Shown here piece after piece: positions 30,442 through 52,008 of a stretch of DNA of 64,000 nucleotides. Position 1 is the first letter of the stretch, and each line of letters begins with the position of its first letter. The position numbers and the translations under genes are program-made. This DNA comes from Edaphochlamys debaryana. Its lineage: Eukaryota > Chlorophyta > Chlorophyceae > Chlamydomonadales. Location of the stretch: assembly GCA_016858145.1 (NCBI GenBank), contig JAEHOE010000070.1, positions 1 to 64,000 on the forward strand. Reading direction: 5' to 3'. A model generated the notes under the pieces. It was not told the DNA's origin. It did no database searches and was given only the letters and a program-made list of their open reading frames with translations.

Positions 30442-33400
30442 CTGCCTCCCGCGGAGGAGCCACACCGGTAGCGCCCCAGGAAGGGAGCCCACCGTGCCAT
30501 GTCCAAGTTTATCCTCCAGGGCCCTGACTGTAGAGGAAGGGTGCTGCGGCAAGCGCCTCCGCCCAAGATTGTTACCAGGCCGGTGCATCTGCGGGACGGC
30601 GGCGGCAAAGGAGGGAGGGAAGGAATCGCTGGGAAGCGCCCCTCCGCGATCCCTCCCTCTGTCTCTGACCGTGTTGTCACGGCGGTGACTGCGCGCTCAC
30701 CTCGGCAGACGCAGCGGCAGCGGTAGACGCGGGTGTGGCCTAAGGCCAGGGCCGCCTGGCCTTGCCCTGCTGTGGCGGCAGGGCTTGGAGGGTCTTTGCG
30801 GTAGCTTGGCCCCCGGCAGGCGGCTGCAGCTGGCGCTGCTGGGGTGGGGCAGCAGCTAAGGTCAATCAAGGCACAGGGCGGCCAGAGCCGGCCTGGAGGC
30901 TTGGGAGGCCGGCTAGGTGTACTGGGGTTGGGAACGGTGTGGGTAGGATGCTTGTGAGGGTTTGTACGCTGGTTGGCCAGAACGTGCCAGAAGGGCCGCT
31001 GGGCACTTCGTGCCGGCTGGGATAAAGCTTCCAAGTCAAGGTGGCCCGGGGAAACTCAATGGCCTGTCTCCCTCCCACTTCGAACTGCCGTTGCGCGGGC
31101 GCTGAGGGCCCTAGGCGCACGGCGCAAGGGAGAGTGGGGACGGAAGAACAAACCCGTGGGGGGCGGAACTGCCGTGCTGTATCTGTTGCACGAGCTCGGA
31201 TGTTTGCGGGCTGCTGCGGCAGGAGCCCTAGTGGCGGTAATGTGTCAGCGGCCATCGCCCTTGGCGCCGTGGTTTTGAAGTGTTAAAGTTGTCTGTGGGC
31301 GCCGGCTGTGGTTGTGGTTGTTGATTGTTGCACGGGTAAAGGGCAACAGCCGTAGCAGCTCGCAGCGGCTTTGCGCGGATGGGCGCAGCGGGCACCCGGC
31401 GGGGCTGGACTGCCTGCATGGGGCTGGGGTAGCACGGGGGCGGCCGGGGTGTTGTCATTCACCCAGTTGTTGCGAGGGTGGAAGATATCAACGTAGCGCG
31501 AGGCGTTGTTGCGAGGGTGTATGATGTGGGTGTTGGACCCTTGGGGCCACGTGTCTGGGGCCGAGGGTCGCCTAGACCGGCTGGGGTTCTTATCTCCATT
31601 GAGCTGTGACTGGCCTTCACACCGGGCTGTGGGGGTGCGGCCGTGCGTCTTTCGGCTGGCGAGGGTCTGGCTCTTTGGGGCAGCGGCGACACGAGCATGG
31701 GGCTGTGGGGGGAGCAGCGGTACACCGCATGTGGGAGCGGGGGGTTACTGACCGATGTAGCCGACTGTAGGCATTGCCGAGGTGCTGTGATGACAGTGTC
31801 ACAAAGGCTCAACCAACGCACAGAGGCTGAACGCTAGAATGGGGCACGGGTACTCCTTGCGCGTTGTGAACTGATGTCGGTTGGGGGGCGTCCGGTGGGC
31901 TGCAACTCCAGCAGAGTGAGGCGAGAACATGCGGCCGGCTTGACATGAGAAGTTCTCGGTCTTCAATATGGGTGAAAGCTTCGAGGCCGCAAAAGCGTGC
32001 ACCGTTGGGCGTGGTAGGCTCCGTGGTAGGTCTGGTTTACCAAAGCTGACATTGACGAACGGTGCACACATTGATGCAACCCTGCTCACTCAACATCAGC
32101 CTCTCGCTTACCGTACTGTTCAAGGTCTCTGTTATATGCATTCGGGCATGTGTGAGATCCGGCGGAAGATGACAAGGCAGCTCAACAGGCATATTGCAGC
32201 CTGGGCCGCAGCAGCAGCCGCAAAAAGGGATGCGAGACGTGCAGTAATACCACTGTAGTGGCATTCCCGAGTACGCTACGGAACCCACGACTGCCCACCA
32301 GGCCACCCCCCGATTCTGTGCCTCCTCCACACCCCGGGCGTGCGCCGCGCGCCAGCATCGCAGCTGGGATGGCATAGCACCCGATGACTTTATGCATGCC
32401 CTGGTGCATCCGAAGCCTCCCCAAAGACGAACTCTACACGTACGAGCGTTCTCACCAGCCTTAGGCTCCATAGGCCACGACGGTACTGCTCTTTACCGCA
32501 ACACACCCGCTCCCCCCAGCCCGAGCCAAAGCCAAAAGTTCATGTCGACTGAACGGGTGGTAGCCGAAACCCCGACTCTCAGCCACCTTGCCTGCCCAGA
32601 CCTAGCATTCGAACATGTTGCGATAGTTGCGGGACCAGGCGTTGGGCACGCGAATCTGATAGGTAAGGTTGCGTTGCAAGGCTAAGCCCATGCCGTACAC
32701 GCTGCATGGAGGCTGAAGCCCCGGCCCCGACCATGAAGCCCTCCGCCATGTCCACATGGACGGCGGGGTGGGTGCAAGAGTTGGTGAGCAACACTGCAGT
32801 AATCCTGGCAACAGTAAACCTTTGATGGCACATACTCACACCATCCCCAGTCATCAGTCCCGTTTGCGCACGGCACATGCGCACGCTTCAATTGTGCAGG
32901 CACGCAGCAGACAGTGAAATACTTCTCACGCCCATCCAGGGGACACAAGGATCACATGAAGGTACCAGTAGCCGTGGCATCAATGCGTTCAAGGTTCTTG
33001 TGCCCAGACCCTCTCCAACAGCGTCGTCCCAAAGGGAGGCTAAAGCCCGACTCGATTGCCTCTCCTAACTTACGAACCCAGGCCTAACCCATATGATGTC
33101 ATCCCAAGCAGTTCCGACTGTTCAGCGGTTCCAGTGTTGAAGACGCCAGCGCCTATCCTTTGCCCTCTCGACACGCCTCACCAACTCCTCCCTCCTCTTT
33201 TCCGCCCAATCCCGATGCAGCGAGAGGCCCAAGCCGGCGACCAACGGTCCAGCCCCACAGCCCGACAGGCCCGGGAGGGCGGCCGCCCACACGCTGACCC
33301 GCCTCGCTCGGCCCAAGCTGGACCCCACCTGCCCCCTGCTGGGCCCCTGCTGGGCCCGCTGTGAGCGGGTCGCCAACCTCCTGCCGGTCAGCCTGCTGCC

Positions 33401-33689
33401 CAGCCCAGCTGTCCCCCCACCCCTCAGCTCCTTCGTCCTTAGCTCGCAGTGGGCAAGGCCGCCGCGAATCCACGTGCAGCCGGCCCGCCTGCTCTCCACC
33501 AAGGCATACAGCTTCCCTCCAGTCGGCCCCCAATCGCAATGGCCACGGCGCGTCGGCTTGAAGCGCCCCCTGCTGTTGTTAGCGGCTTCCAGCTGCTTCC
33601 GGGCTCAGCTCTGTCCAGCACAGGAGGCGGACGCGCATCGCACCCGCGTGCGCTCGCGTGCCGCAGAGGACGCGGGGCCCTGCGAGCGC
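30442..33689. other. Convergent spacer, no gene seen
   Basis: Lies between the 3' ends of the TMEM254-like copy B (plus) and the CDPK (minus), so it should contain both 3' UTRs. No TGTAA signal was found on the expected strands. Open frames up to about 200 codons are GC-driven and show no domains. The stretch 31900-32700 is less GC-rich and contains nothing I can name. Confidence 0.5.
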
Positions 33690-43053
<9,364 letters not shown>

Positions 43054-44594
43054 GTTTCTTTCAGGCGCATGTCATAGCGTATCGGCCTGCTGAGATAGCG
43101 CACTCCATCGCCTCACACCATCTGCTATTGTAGTGGGCGAGCTTGTTGAAGGCGCAGAGAACACGCTGTGAGCAGTCGCTGATGTTGTTCACCTTCCGCT
43201 GCAGTCGTGTCGCCTTTCGCACTAAGCTAAATTAGATATGCCTAGAGCATTGTAGTAGCTATTGCCCAGCAGCGTTTCGCTTAACCGCCAGGGCGCGCTG
43301 CCAAATGTGCGAATGGCCTGTGTGTGCTGCTGTTCCGAGCACACCAGAGTGGCGTGGTGTGCTGCGTGTGACGATCTGTAACACGGGGGCATACCCCACT
43401 CTCTGGTTCGCCCTCTGGCCGTCGGTCGTCGAATCCGCATTGCACTTGCAGTATACCGCCTTCGGCCACTCCGTCGGCGCCGGCGCCCCGCCCCAGCTTA
43501 GTTGCTGCAAGGCAACGCGCTGAGTACCTGGCTTATGATGCGTTTCTCAACAGTCGTCGGCGTTGGGTGGACACCCTGGTCTGGGTACACACGCCGAGGC
43601 CCTCCCAGTCAACCCTGCCCACCCTGACCTCCTGACTCCTAACCGATTACCCGCATCACCCTTCCCCTCCGCTGCACATCAGTACTCAATCAGAATGTGC
43701 AACACCTCAGATCAACCTGATCTCAGCCTTAGAAAGCCGCACACGGCTCCAGACGTCCTTCACGCGGACTACGTCGGCCCGTGACGTACAAACGCGCCGT
43801 GCGGTCCGCCGCAAACAGTCATTGACGATCGGCGCAGTGATAACGCCATAACCTTTGCAGGACTGCCTCTTACCAGGTCATGGGTAGTTTAATACAATTG
43901 TTCGCGCTCTATCTCGGCCCGACTCTGCTCTTCGAACCCCGGCGGAGCCCAGGTCGCGCAACACCACGACCGAATGCGTGCGCCCCTGAAACATACTCTC
44001 ACACACATGCGACACGCCACTCGGCCCGGCTCGGCCCATCCCTGCGCTTCCTGTGCTGCTCCCCGGCCGCCTCCCCGCGCCCTCGACGCCTTCCACGCGG
44101 GTTCAGCAGCACCACACTACGCCTCTCACCACACGCCCTCGTGCACTCCAACTCCCCAACACCAGCTCTCCGTCAAGGCCCGTGCCTCCGACACGCCCAC
44201 GGCCCGCCCCGCAGGCACTGCCGCCGGCTGCCACGGTCCGCCCTGCGCCCGGCCCCTCCGGACTGGTGCGCTCGTCCGCCTGCCACCGCACCCTACCCTC
44301 CGCAGCCCAGTGCTCCGGGGCACAGGCATGGAACCCCAGCGGGCTCGCGGCAGTTAGGGCCCAGCCCTGGGTATCCCTGCCGACCCCAGCTGCGGTACCG
44401 CCCGCCCGCAGGGCACGCCCTTGGCCGTAACCATCCTTCGCTGGTGAGCGGGCCCTGGGACGCCACCGCTCCAGCACTGCCGCCCGCGGGCCCCCAGGGC
44501 AGGCCCCTAGGGCAGGGCGCCTCTAGGGCAGGGCTCCTCAAGGCAGTCTCCTAGGGCAGGGCCCCTCTAGGCAGGCCCCTAGGGCAGGGCCCCT
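43054..44594. other. Spacer between CDPK start and menB end
   Basis: Contains the CDPK upstream region and the menB 3' region. A lower-GC stretch at 43050-43900 holds no coding feature. A GGGCAGGCCCCTA-type minisatellite lies at its right edge. No TATA box or TGTAA signal was convincing. Confidence 0.5.
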
Positions 44595-44603
44595 CTAGGG
44601 CAG
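44493..44603 (-). repeat. Minisatellite overlapping the menB stop codon
   Basis: On the menB sense strand a unit of about 13-18 bases, CCTGCCCTAGAGGGG with variants, repeats six or seven times starting from the last two codons and the stop (CTG CCC TAG) and running into the 3' region. Confidence 0.8.
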
Positions 44604-47600
44604 GCGCTTGAACTTAGTGAAGTCGGGCGGCCGCTTCTCCAGATAGGCCTGGCGGCCCTGGGGACACGAGGGGGAGAGGGAAAACACGAGGGGAGAGGCA
44701 CGGAGGGGAGGCGCGAGTTGGCTTGTCGCCCGCTGTCTCCACACAGCCCCGCCCCGCCCAACACACCCGCCTCGCCCCCTGCCCCGGTGCCCACGCCCCC
44801 CCTGCATCCCTCCCTCCCTCCTCCCCCCCCACCTCGTTGCCCTCCTCCGACTGGTAGAAGAGCATGGTGGCGTTCCCGCCCAGCTCCTGGATGCCCGCCT
44901 GCCCGTCCTCGGCGGCGTTGAGGGCGGCCTTGAGCACCCGCAGCGCCGTGGGGCTGTTGCGGAGCATCTCGCGGCACCTGGGGGGGGGTGGGGGGTGGAA
45001 GGGAAGGTGGGGAAGGGCGGTGGGGAAGGGCGGTGGGGAAGGGCGGTGGAAGGCCGGTGCAAGGGCGGTGCAAGGGTGGTGGGGAGGTGGAAGGGAAGGT
45101 GGAAGAGCGATCGGGACGGCATCAATGTGGGGAGCGAAGCCGTGTGGCACCACCTCTCAAGAGCAGCACAGCTTGCTTGGGAGGGCCCAGCGAGGGGAGG
45201 GTTAGAAAATAACAGCTTGGAGGGTGCGCCTTCGAGAGGAGGCTAAGAGGCCGCCTGATGACACGGTCATGCAGTCCGAGCGCTAGGGGTCGCGCACCCT
45301 CCGCATCTTCGCCCATCCACCCAGGGCCCCCCCACCTGCCCAGCCTTCGGCCCCCACCCACCCCCTTGTCCCCCACCCACCAGACCAGCGTCTCCTCCTC
45401 CAGCTGCGCCAGAGGCACCACCTGCAGTCGCGGGGGTCGGGGTTGGCGGTAGGGCAGGGGTTGGGGCACGGCAGGGTACGGCAGTGTGGTGGACCCTAGG
45501 AGGCAGAAGCGAGGGAAGCGGACCCGAAGCTTGTCGTCGGGGTGAGGCTTGGGGCGTAGCTCGAGCTGTGTGCTCAGCCCCACCCACCCACCCCAACCCT
45601 CGCGAGCGAGCGAGCGAGCATATAGGGCCTCGTCAGGCGCGTCAGAGGCAGGCAGCTGCCCTTCTCACCCGACACCCCACACACAAACATAGACACACAC
45701 ACCGTGTTGATCAGGCCCATCTCCCGCGCCTCGTGGGCGTCGTACAGGCGGCACAGGAACCAGATCTCGCGGGCCTGTGGGGTGTGTGAAGGGCTGATCG
45801 TGTGAGCCGGGGAACCCGTGGGTGCGGTGATTAGCCGGCTGGCCGGTCCTTGGCGGAAGCTCGCAGATGCCCGCCTGGACCTCTCGCACACGAGGCCTGC
45901 GGCCCGCCTGCCCGGCGCACTGCCCCTTGCCTGCCTTGCCCCCCCCCTCGCCCTCCCGCCCGCGTGCGGCGCGCCCCGCCGCCCCGCTCCAGCCCAGAGG
46001 CAGCTTCCCAGCACCCCCCTGGCCCCACAGCCCCCCTCCCTCCGCCCCCACTCGCCTTCTTCTGCCCGACCAGTCGGGCCATGTGCGTGGAGCCGTAGCC
46101 GGCGTCGAAGGAGCCCACCTGGGGGGTAGGGGGTAGGGGGGAGGACGGCACGGTAGGGGGGAGATTGGAGGGAGGAGTTGGGGGAGCAAGGGTTGACAGG
46201 GGCAGGGGCAGGGGCAGGGGCAGGGGCATGGGCAGGGGAAGAGGGCTGCCAGGGGGCCAGGCAACGGGCGCAGATGGGCGGGCGAGCTAGAACCCAGCGG
46301 GCTCCAGCCCGCCCGGGATCCCAGGGCCCCCCATGCAGTTGCCCCACCTTGGGTCCCGTCTGGCCGAACACGGCGTTGTCAGCGGCAATCTGCGGAGGGG
46401 GGGCGCAAAGGTGGACGGGGAGGCGCCGGGGGGGGGGGGGGGGTCATGGATGCGGGCTGCAAAGGAGGCGAGCTTGTGGACACCCAAGCCGGGGTGCCCC
46501 CACACGCCCCGACTCCCGCCGCAGCCCAGCCCGCGCCCCCGCACGCTCGGTGCCGCAGACGGCCCCCGCGACGAGCAGCACCCAGTCCCGCAGCCGGCCA
46601 CACGTGCGGTGACACAAGCTCCCCACCCGCACCCCCCAAAAGGAATCCTACCCTCGCGCCACGCCCTACACCCTACACCCCCCTTCCAGGCTTCCACCCG
46701 CACGCACACACGCACACACCGTGCTTTGTTTCGGGGTTCTGGGTTCACGCTGCTGCCTGCTTGCTCGCCGCTTACCACACGCACTGGCACCTCGTTATCG
46801 CGCACCAACCCGAGCATCTCAACACACCGTGAGGTCGCAGACCATGTGCAGGATGTGCCCCCCGCCCACTGCGTAGCCAGCCACCATGGCCACCACGGGC
46901 TTGGGCAGGCGCCGGATCTGGACCTGCAGGTGGGGGTGGGGGGGGGTGGACGGGGGGTGGGGGGGGGCTGAGGAGCTGGGGGGTGGAGGGGACGGGGGCG
47001 TGGGCGGGAGGGTGGTGGTGGTGGAGGGGTGGACACACGTCTCCGGCCCCTCCCAGACGCCCTGGTGCGCTCATCCCCCTGTAGGCAGGTCCACCGCGTC
47101 CCTCTCTCCCCTCCGATCCCCCCTTACCCCCTCCTTCCCCCCCCCCCTCCCCGGGCTCGCTGGCTGCCGCTCTATCTCTTCCTTCGCTCTCCAATGCTAG
47201 ATGTATCATCCCCACCTCCCCTCCCCCGCCCTGCCTGCAGGTCCAGCACGTTGAGCCGCGCGATGCCGTCCTCGCCCACGTAGCCGCCCTTGCCGCGCAC
47301 CGCCTGGTCGCCGCCGCTGCAGAAAGCCAGGGTGCCGGCGCCTGGGGGTTGTGGGGCGTGGCCTCGCCCGTGAGGATGATGAGCCCCCTCTCCGCCCCCC
47401 GTTCGCCACACTCATCTCCCCTCCACCTCCCCCATTCCCCTCGACCCCATCCCCTCAGTGGTTGCCCCTCCCTCCCCCCTTAAGGGGCCGGGCCTTACCC
47501 GTGAGGATGATGGCCCCCCTCTCCCCCCCCGTTCCCTACACTCATCTCCCCTCCACCTCCCCCCTCCCCCTTTCCCCCCTCCCTCAGTGGTTGCCCCTCC

Positions 47601-48871
47601 CCCCCCCCACAAGGGCCCGGGCCTCACCCGTGAGGATGATGGCCCCCACCTCGGGGTCGTCACGGGCGTCGCCAAAGCACCAGGACAACTCCTGGACTGG
47701 GGGCGGGAAGAGGGAGGATGAGGGTCGGGGAGAGGGAGAGGGGGGGGGGTTGGCACGGATCGGATCTACTGGCGGTTGCGGCTACTGGGACAAATTGCAT
47801 CCGATGCCGCGCCGTTCCTGCGCCGCCCTTAAATGCCCCAGCCCCTTCCTGCCCCGGCCAGTGGAGCTGCCCACGTGGATGGCTGCCGTACTGCCGTACA
47901 CTGCATAGGGTCAGCACACCCCTAGCCCCGCGGCCCTCTCACTGGTGCGGGGGCGGAAGGCGTTCCGCTTCTCCGGACGGTTAATCGTGATCTGTGGGGG
48001 CAGAGCCGACGACGGATGATGGGCAACAGGAGGCCAAGGCGCGGGGCCAGTAGTGCGCTGGGGGCTAAGGGTGTGAAAGAGCTGTCTGAGAACGTGGTGG
48101 CGGGCCGGAGCCACGGTACCGGTATGGGGGCACGGGGGTTTGTGTGCGCTGGGGGCTGGGGCTGGGGGCATCCTCAGTCCCCGATTGTTTGGAAAGGAAC
48201 CTGGGTCTGCACTCTGCTGGCCTTGCTTTTCGCGTAACCTCGTCCCCCAGTTCCCCTTCCCCCAGCGCGCATGAACGGGTCCCACAAGACAAGGCCCTCT
48301 GGCCCTGTCCCCCGCGCCCTACGCTCTGGCTAGGCCCCCATCGGAGGACGCAGGAGGCGGCGGCTGCAAGGAGGCGACGTCTGTAGAAGGCGGGAGGGTT
48401 CAGCCAGCGCCCTGCACTCCCACACGCACGTGCCCCACCCGCCTGCTACGCTGAAGCTGTGGGCACAGCGCGCTGCTGCCACACGCGCTTCCTCCCAACC
48501 CCAACTACGCTCCAGCTGGGCCCCCAGCTACCGGTATGCTATACCCAGGGGCGACCGGACTGGGCACCACGAGAGCGCCCCACCTTGGCGATGCCCTCGC
48601 CCACGGCCTTCTCATATATGACGTCCGTCAGCTCCTCCTTGCCCAGCGATGCCACGCGGCGCCATCGCGCCGGCTCTCGGCTCACGGCGCCATGCACTCG
48701 CGCGTAGGATGTGGGCTTGCCGTCTGCAGACGCGTAGGGAGCTGCACTCCCACTGCTGCTAGCGCTTGCGCCCGCGGTGTCGTGCCGGCTGAGCGCGTGG
48801 CAAGCTCCGGCGGAAGAATCGCCGGGCGCAAGGTGCGCTCGCAGCACTTGGAGCCGCCGCTCCGCCGACAT
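44595..48871 (-). CDS. menB: 1,4-dihydroxy-2-naphthoyl-CoA synthase
   Basis: An 11-exon gene of 344 residues: 48871-48584, 47991-47943, 47696-47628, 47341-47235, 46923-46828, 46389-46348, 46118-46056, 45774-45703, 45421-45381, 44977-44833 and 44657-44595; every join is in phase. The enzyme is a crotonase-fold Dieckmann cyclase converting o-succinylbenzoyl-CoA to 1,4-dihydroxy-2-naphthoyl-CoA in phylloquinone synthesis. Family motifs run the full length: [25 protein letters not shown] (oxyanion loop), [59 protein letters not shown] and [14 protein letters not shown] chose Met at 48871 rather than one 11 codons upstream because it places RLQVLRAHL at residues 6-14, a PTS2-like peroxisomal signal also known in plant MenB. 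Two introns (after exons 4 and 7) have GC donors. Confidence 0.96.
47351..47640 (-). repeat. 130-bp tandem triplication including the 3' edge of menB exon 3
   Basis: The block with GTGAGGATGAT recurs at 47370, 47501 and 47630, about 130 bases apart; the last is the true end of exon 3 (AIILTG plus donor). The other two copies lie in intron 3, each with about 20 bases of exon-like sequence and a donor-like site. The middle copy has GTAAGG, closer to consensus than the real GTGAGG. Confidence 0.85.
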
Positions 48872-50309
48872 GTTACAAGCTCTATTGGTTACAAGTTCAC
48901 GCAATTGGGAGCAGTGCGTGCAGGAGCAGTGACAGGCAAATTTGGGTCAACGTGGTATGCTTGCAGGATGTAGAGTACGCAGATCTTTCCCTCCACTTGT
49001 GGCGAGGAGCTCGGCCACGAGGTCAGTAGCTCGGTGGCGCAAGCAAAGAGGCGACCGCGAGCGTGCCGCCGTGCCGCGTCGCACCAAAACCCGGGAAAGT
49101 CCCGGGCGACGCGCGCGTCGCGCCCCCGCTTGATGTAGGGCGCAAGTGGTACAGGAAGGGAGCGTCTGTTACTCAAAGCAATGCATTGCATTAGCCGCCG
49201 TCACTACGACTCCGAGGCCCGCCAGCCCCCAAGCTGGCCCCGCCGAATGGCCCCGTGTGGCCTCGAAAGAAACGTCTACGTCGTCACGTGGATGCAAGCG
49301 CGCTGAGTTGAGGGCGAGAGTCGGAGAGAAGCAGCGCGGGAGGGAGGCGGAGGGGGGGGCGCGGGGAGTAGGGGTTATTACAGACGACAACGGGGCGTAG
49401 TGCCGCAGAGTCGTGGCGCTCCATTTCGTAGGCGAACGCAAAATGCCTGTGAAGCGTAGCCGCCCATGAGCGCGGGACCGTCCTCGGGTTGAGGGTTGCT
49501 AACCCCCGGGAGGAGGGGGCGGTGCGGGGACGGGGCAGGCGCGGCGCGAAGGGGGTGCGCGCACCTAGCTGGGGATGCCACATCCCCGTGGCGTCGCGGT
49601 CCCGTACGTTACGGAGGCTACCCCCGTGCATGTCTGGGCTACCTTTCCGTTTGAAACTTCTCCGGCCTTGAGACAACACAGCCGTCATTGTGCGAGCGGC
49701 TGGGCAGGTGCGTTCGCGGCCTTTTGCGGCAACTGACGAGGCCTGACAAAACCAATGACTCGTACTGTATGCGCTTCCAGCGTTGAACGTCTGAGTGAAA
49801 GGAACAGAAGATTAGGATTGGTTGTGTGAACGTTAGGCATTGGAGAAAGATGCCGCAGGACAGTAATGGAAGGACCCCACCGCGCAGGAACAGGCCCCTC
49901 CGCAGGTCAGGGGTCGCGCGAGTTCGACTCCAGAGGGCAAGCAATTAAGCACTGAGCGCAACCCTTCATAGTATCTGCCAACACAACACAGCCTCCGCGT
50001 ACGCCCTCCGCCAAACCTACCAGCAGTAAGCGCGGAGCTTTCCTACTGGCCGTCAGCAGCCATACGTCACCTCTGGGCTCGCGCGTGCTCCCTCTGAGCT
50101 CGCACTTGCTACTCGCAACAACAGCTGGAGCCCAGCTTGGCTATCCGCGCGGAACCGCGACCGTCTACCATTCCCGTGGGGTGCCTCGTGGCCTCGTCGG
50201 CCAGGCCGTTCTGATACGCTCTCGGCTGTAGGCCCGAACAGGGAGATAGAGCCTACAACATTCCGCTTGAGCGTACACGCACGCTTTCCTCGACGGTCCG
50301 GCCGGCGAC
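48872..50309. promoter_or_regulatory. Divergent upstream region of menB and the unknown plus-strand gene
   Basis: About 1.4 kb with no coding feature, separating two start codons that face apart. It should contain both promoters. No clear TATA box was seen. An ACGTGG-type element (CGTCACGTGG near 49282) is present but cannot be assigned a function. Confidence 0.4.
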
Positions 50310-50734
50310 ATGCCGCCGCACACTTCGGTTTCGTTCGGCGTCGATGCGGCCGGGACCCGAGCCCGCAGCGCGCCCGGGACTGCACGCTGTCAAGCACCAA
50401 TTACACTCGGAGAGCTAGCAGCTCTCGCGGAGCACGTTCCGTTTCTGTCTTTCACTCAACGCCCGAACCAAGTCTCGGCGGTCGCGCACGTGAACGCGGA
50501 GTCAGCCCCCGTGGCAGCCACGGGCCGGACCGTGGCACGTCCTTCCGGCCTGCCAGTATCCGGCACGCGGTGGCCAGCCCCCGGCTCCTCTGCTTCACCC
50601 CCGGCGCTGTCTCTCAGCACGCTCAGCAGCACTAGCTCAGGGTCGATCGTTCGCACGGTCTCGGTGGACACGGCGGACCCTGCTGGAGCTGCTGCCGGCG
50701 TAGCCTCGCGCTCGCAGCCCTCATTCGCGCGAGG

Positions 50735-50766
<32 letters not shown>

Positions 50767-52008
50767 GTGGCGGCAGCGGCAGCGGCGCAGACGCCACCTC
50801 AGCACAGCTCCCGTTGGCACAGGCCCCCTGGTGCACGGCCGCGCCCGCCCTGGCCTCCGCCACACGCTTCCCCGCCGGAGCCTCCTTAGTACCGATCTCC
50901 GCCAACGCCCTTCTCCAACCGCCCCCCTCGCCGCTGCAGCTGCAGCTTCTGCAGCTGCACGCCCTTCTGCAGCCGGTGCAGCCGCCCGCAGCACCACCAT
51001 CGCCGCCTGCGACGACGCCATCCGCGGTGATCAGCATCCCGCCGGCGGGCTATGTGCTGCGTCTCGGCAGTCTCCCGGCCCAGCAGCCGGCCAGCGCCGC
51101 CGCCTCGACGGTCGGGTTCGTCGCCGGCGGCGGCGGCGCGGCCCCCAAGCGGCGAGCGTCGGCGTTTTCTCCCGTGGCGCCGGCGGCGGCGGCCAAGGCC
51201 AAGGGCGCTAGCGCCGCCCAAGTCCGGTCCGGAGCCGCCCCGGCGGCGGCCCCGGCGGCGGCCTCCCTTTCGGCGGAGGTCGTGTGCGGGGTGGAGGCGC
51301 TCCTGCGCTGCGTGTCACCCGCGACGGCGGCGTGGGCGCTGGCGCTGGCCGCCGCGCTCGCGGCGCCAGCAGGCCCTGCAGCCGCGGCGGCTGCCGCCGG
51401 CGCAGGCGCCGCCGCCAGCGACGCGCGCTCTCACGAGCGCGGCTCCGCTCGCCGCTGCAACAGCAAGCAAGCCGCGGAGGTGGCCCCCGCCGTGCCTCCG
51501 CCGCCTCTGGCAACAGTGCTGGCGGCGCCCTGGATGGCTGCACCGCCGCCACCGCCATCCTCGGGCGTACGGCTGACCACAGCTCCGTTGGCGTCGGCGG
51601 CGCCGGCGGCAGCGCCGTACGAGCTGACTGACCCCCAGGTCGAGCTGTACCGCTCCATCGTACAGACCAACCACGAGGCCGCCAAGCGCGTGCAGCGGGT
51701 GAGCGACGCGGCGGGTGAAGCAAGGGGCGTTATGGGTGTCGTTACACAGGTTGCGGCATGCATGCTGGCGCGCTGGTAAATGCAGTATGGGTACACGGCC
51801 ATCACGGTCTCACGCGGTCTCACTTCTTGGTGTGTGGGTCAGGTGTAGGTGGCACGAAGCTGACATGCGTGACGTACGTATTGCTTGCCCTTTCTAACCG
51901 CCGACCCAGCAGGACTGGTCCCATCAGCAGCGGGATCTGTACGAGCAGATCATGGGCGGCGGCGGGGAGGACCACAGCGGAGCACGCAAGCGGCGGCGCA
52001 ACGCCTGA
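50310..52008 (+). CDS. Low-complexity protein of unknown function
   Basis: Two exons (50310-51698 and 51913-52008) give 494 residues. The protein is rich in Ala, Pro and Ser, with a Ser/Asn repeat (GSNSNSNSNSSS) encoded near 50740, Leu/Gln-rich and Ala-rich stretches, and a more ordered C-terminus: YELTDPQVELYRSIVQTNHEAA (part), then a Gln/Arg helix DWSHQQRDLYEQIM and a terminal basic KRRRN that could be a nuclear signal. I recognise no family. The intron ends in CAGCAG, a NAGNAG acceptor that could add one Gln. The C-terminal helix is the only part with non-repetitive composition and is where a homologue would be sought. Start chosen as the first ATG in the long frame. Confidence 0.65.

Noticed and set aside
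33439..33679. Additional 3' exon of the CDPK
   Set aside because: It would need a 14-base intron; reading through instead gives a TGA at 33690-33692.
45599..45620. GCGA tetranucleotide run near menB exon 9
   Set aside because: A simple microsatellite in an intron with no further signal.
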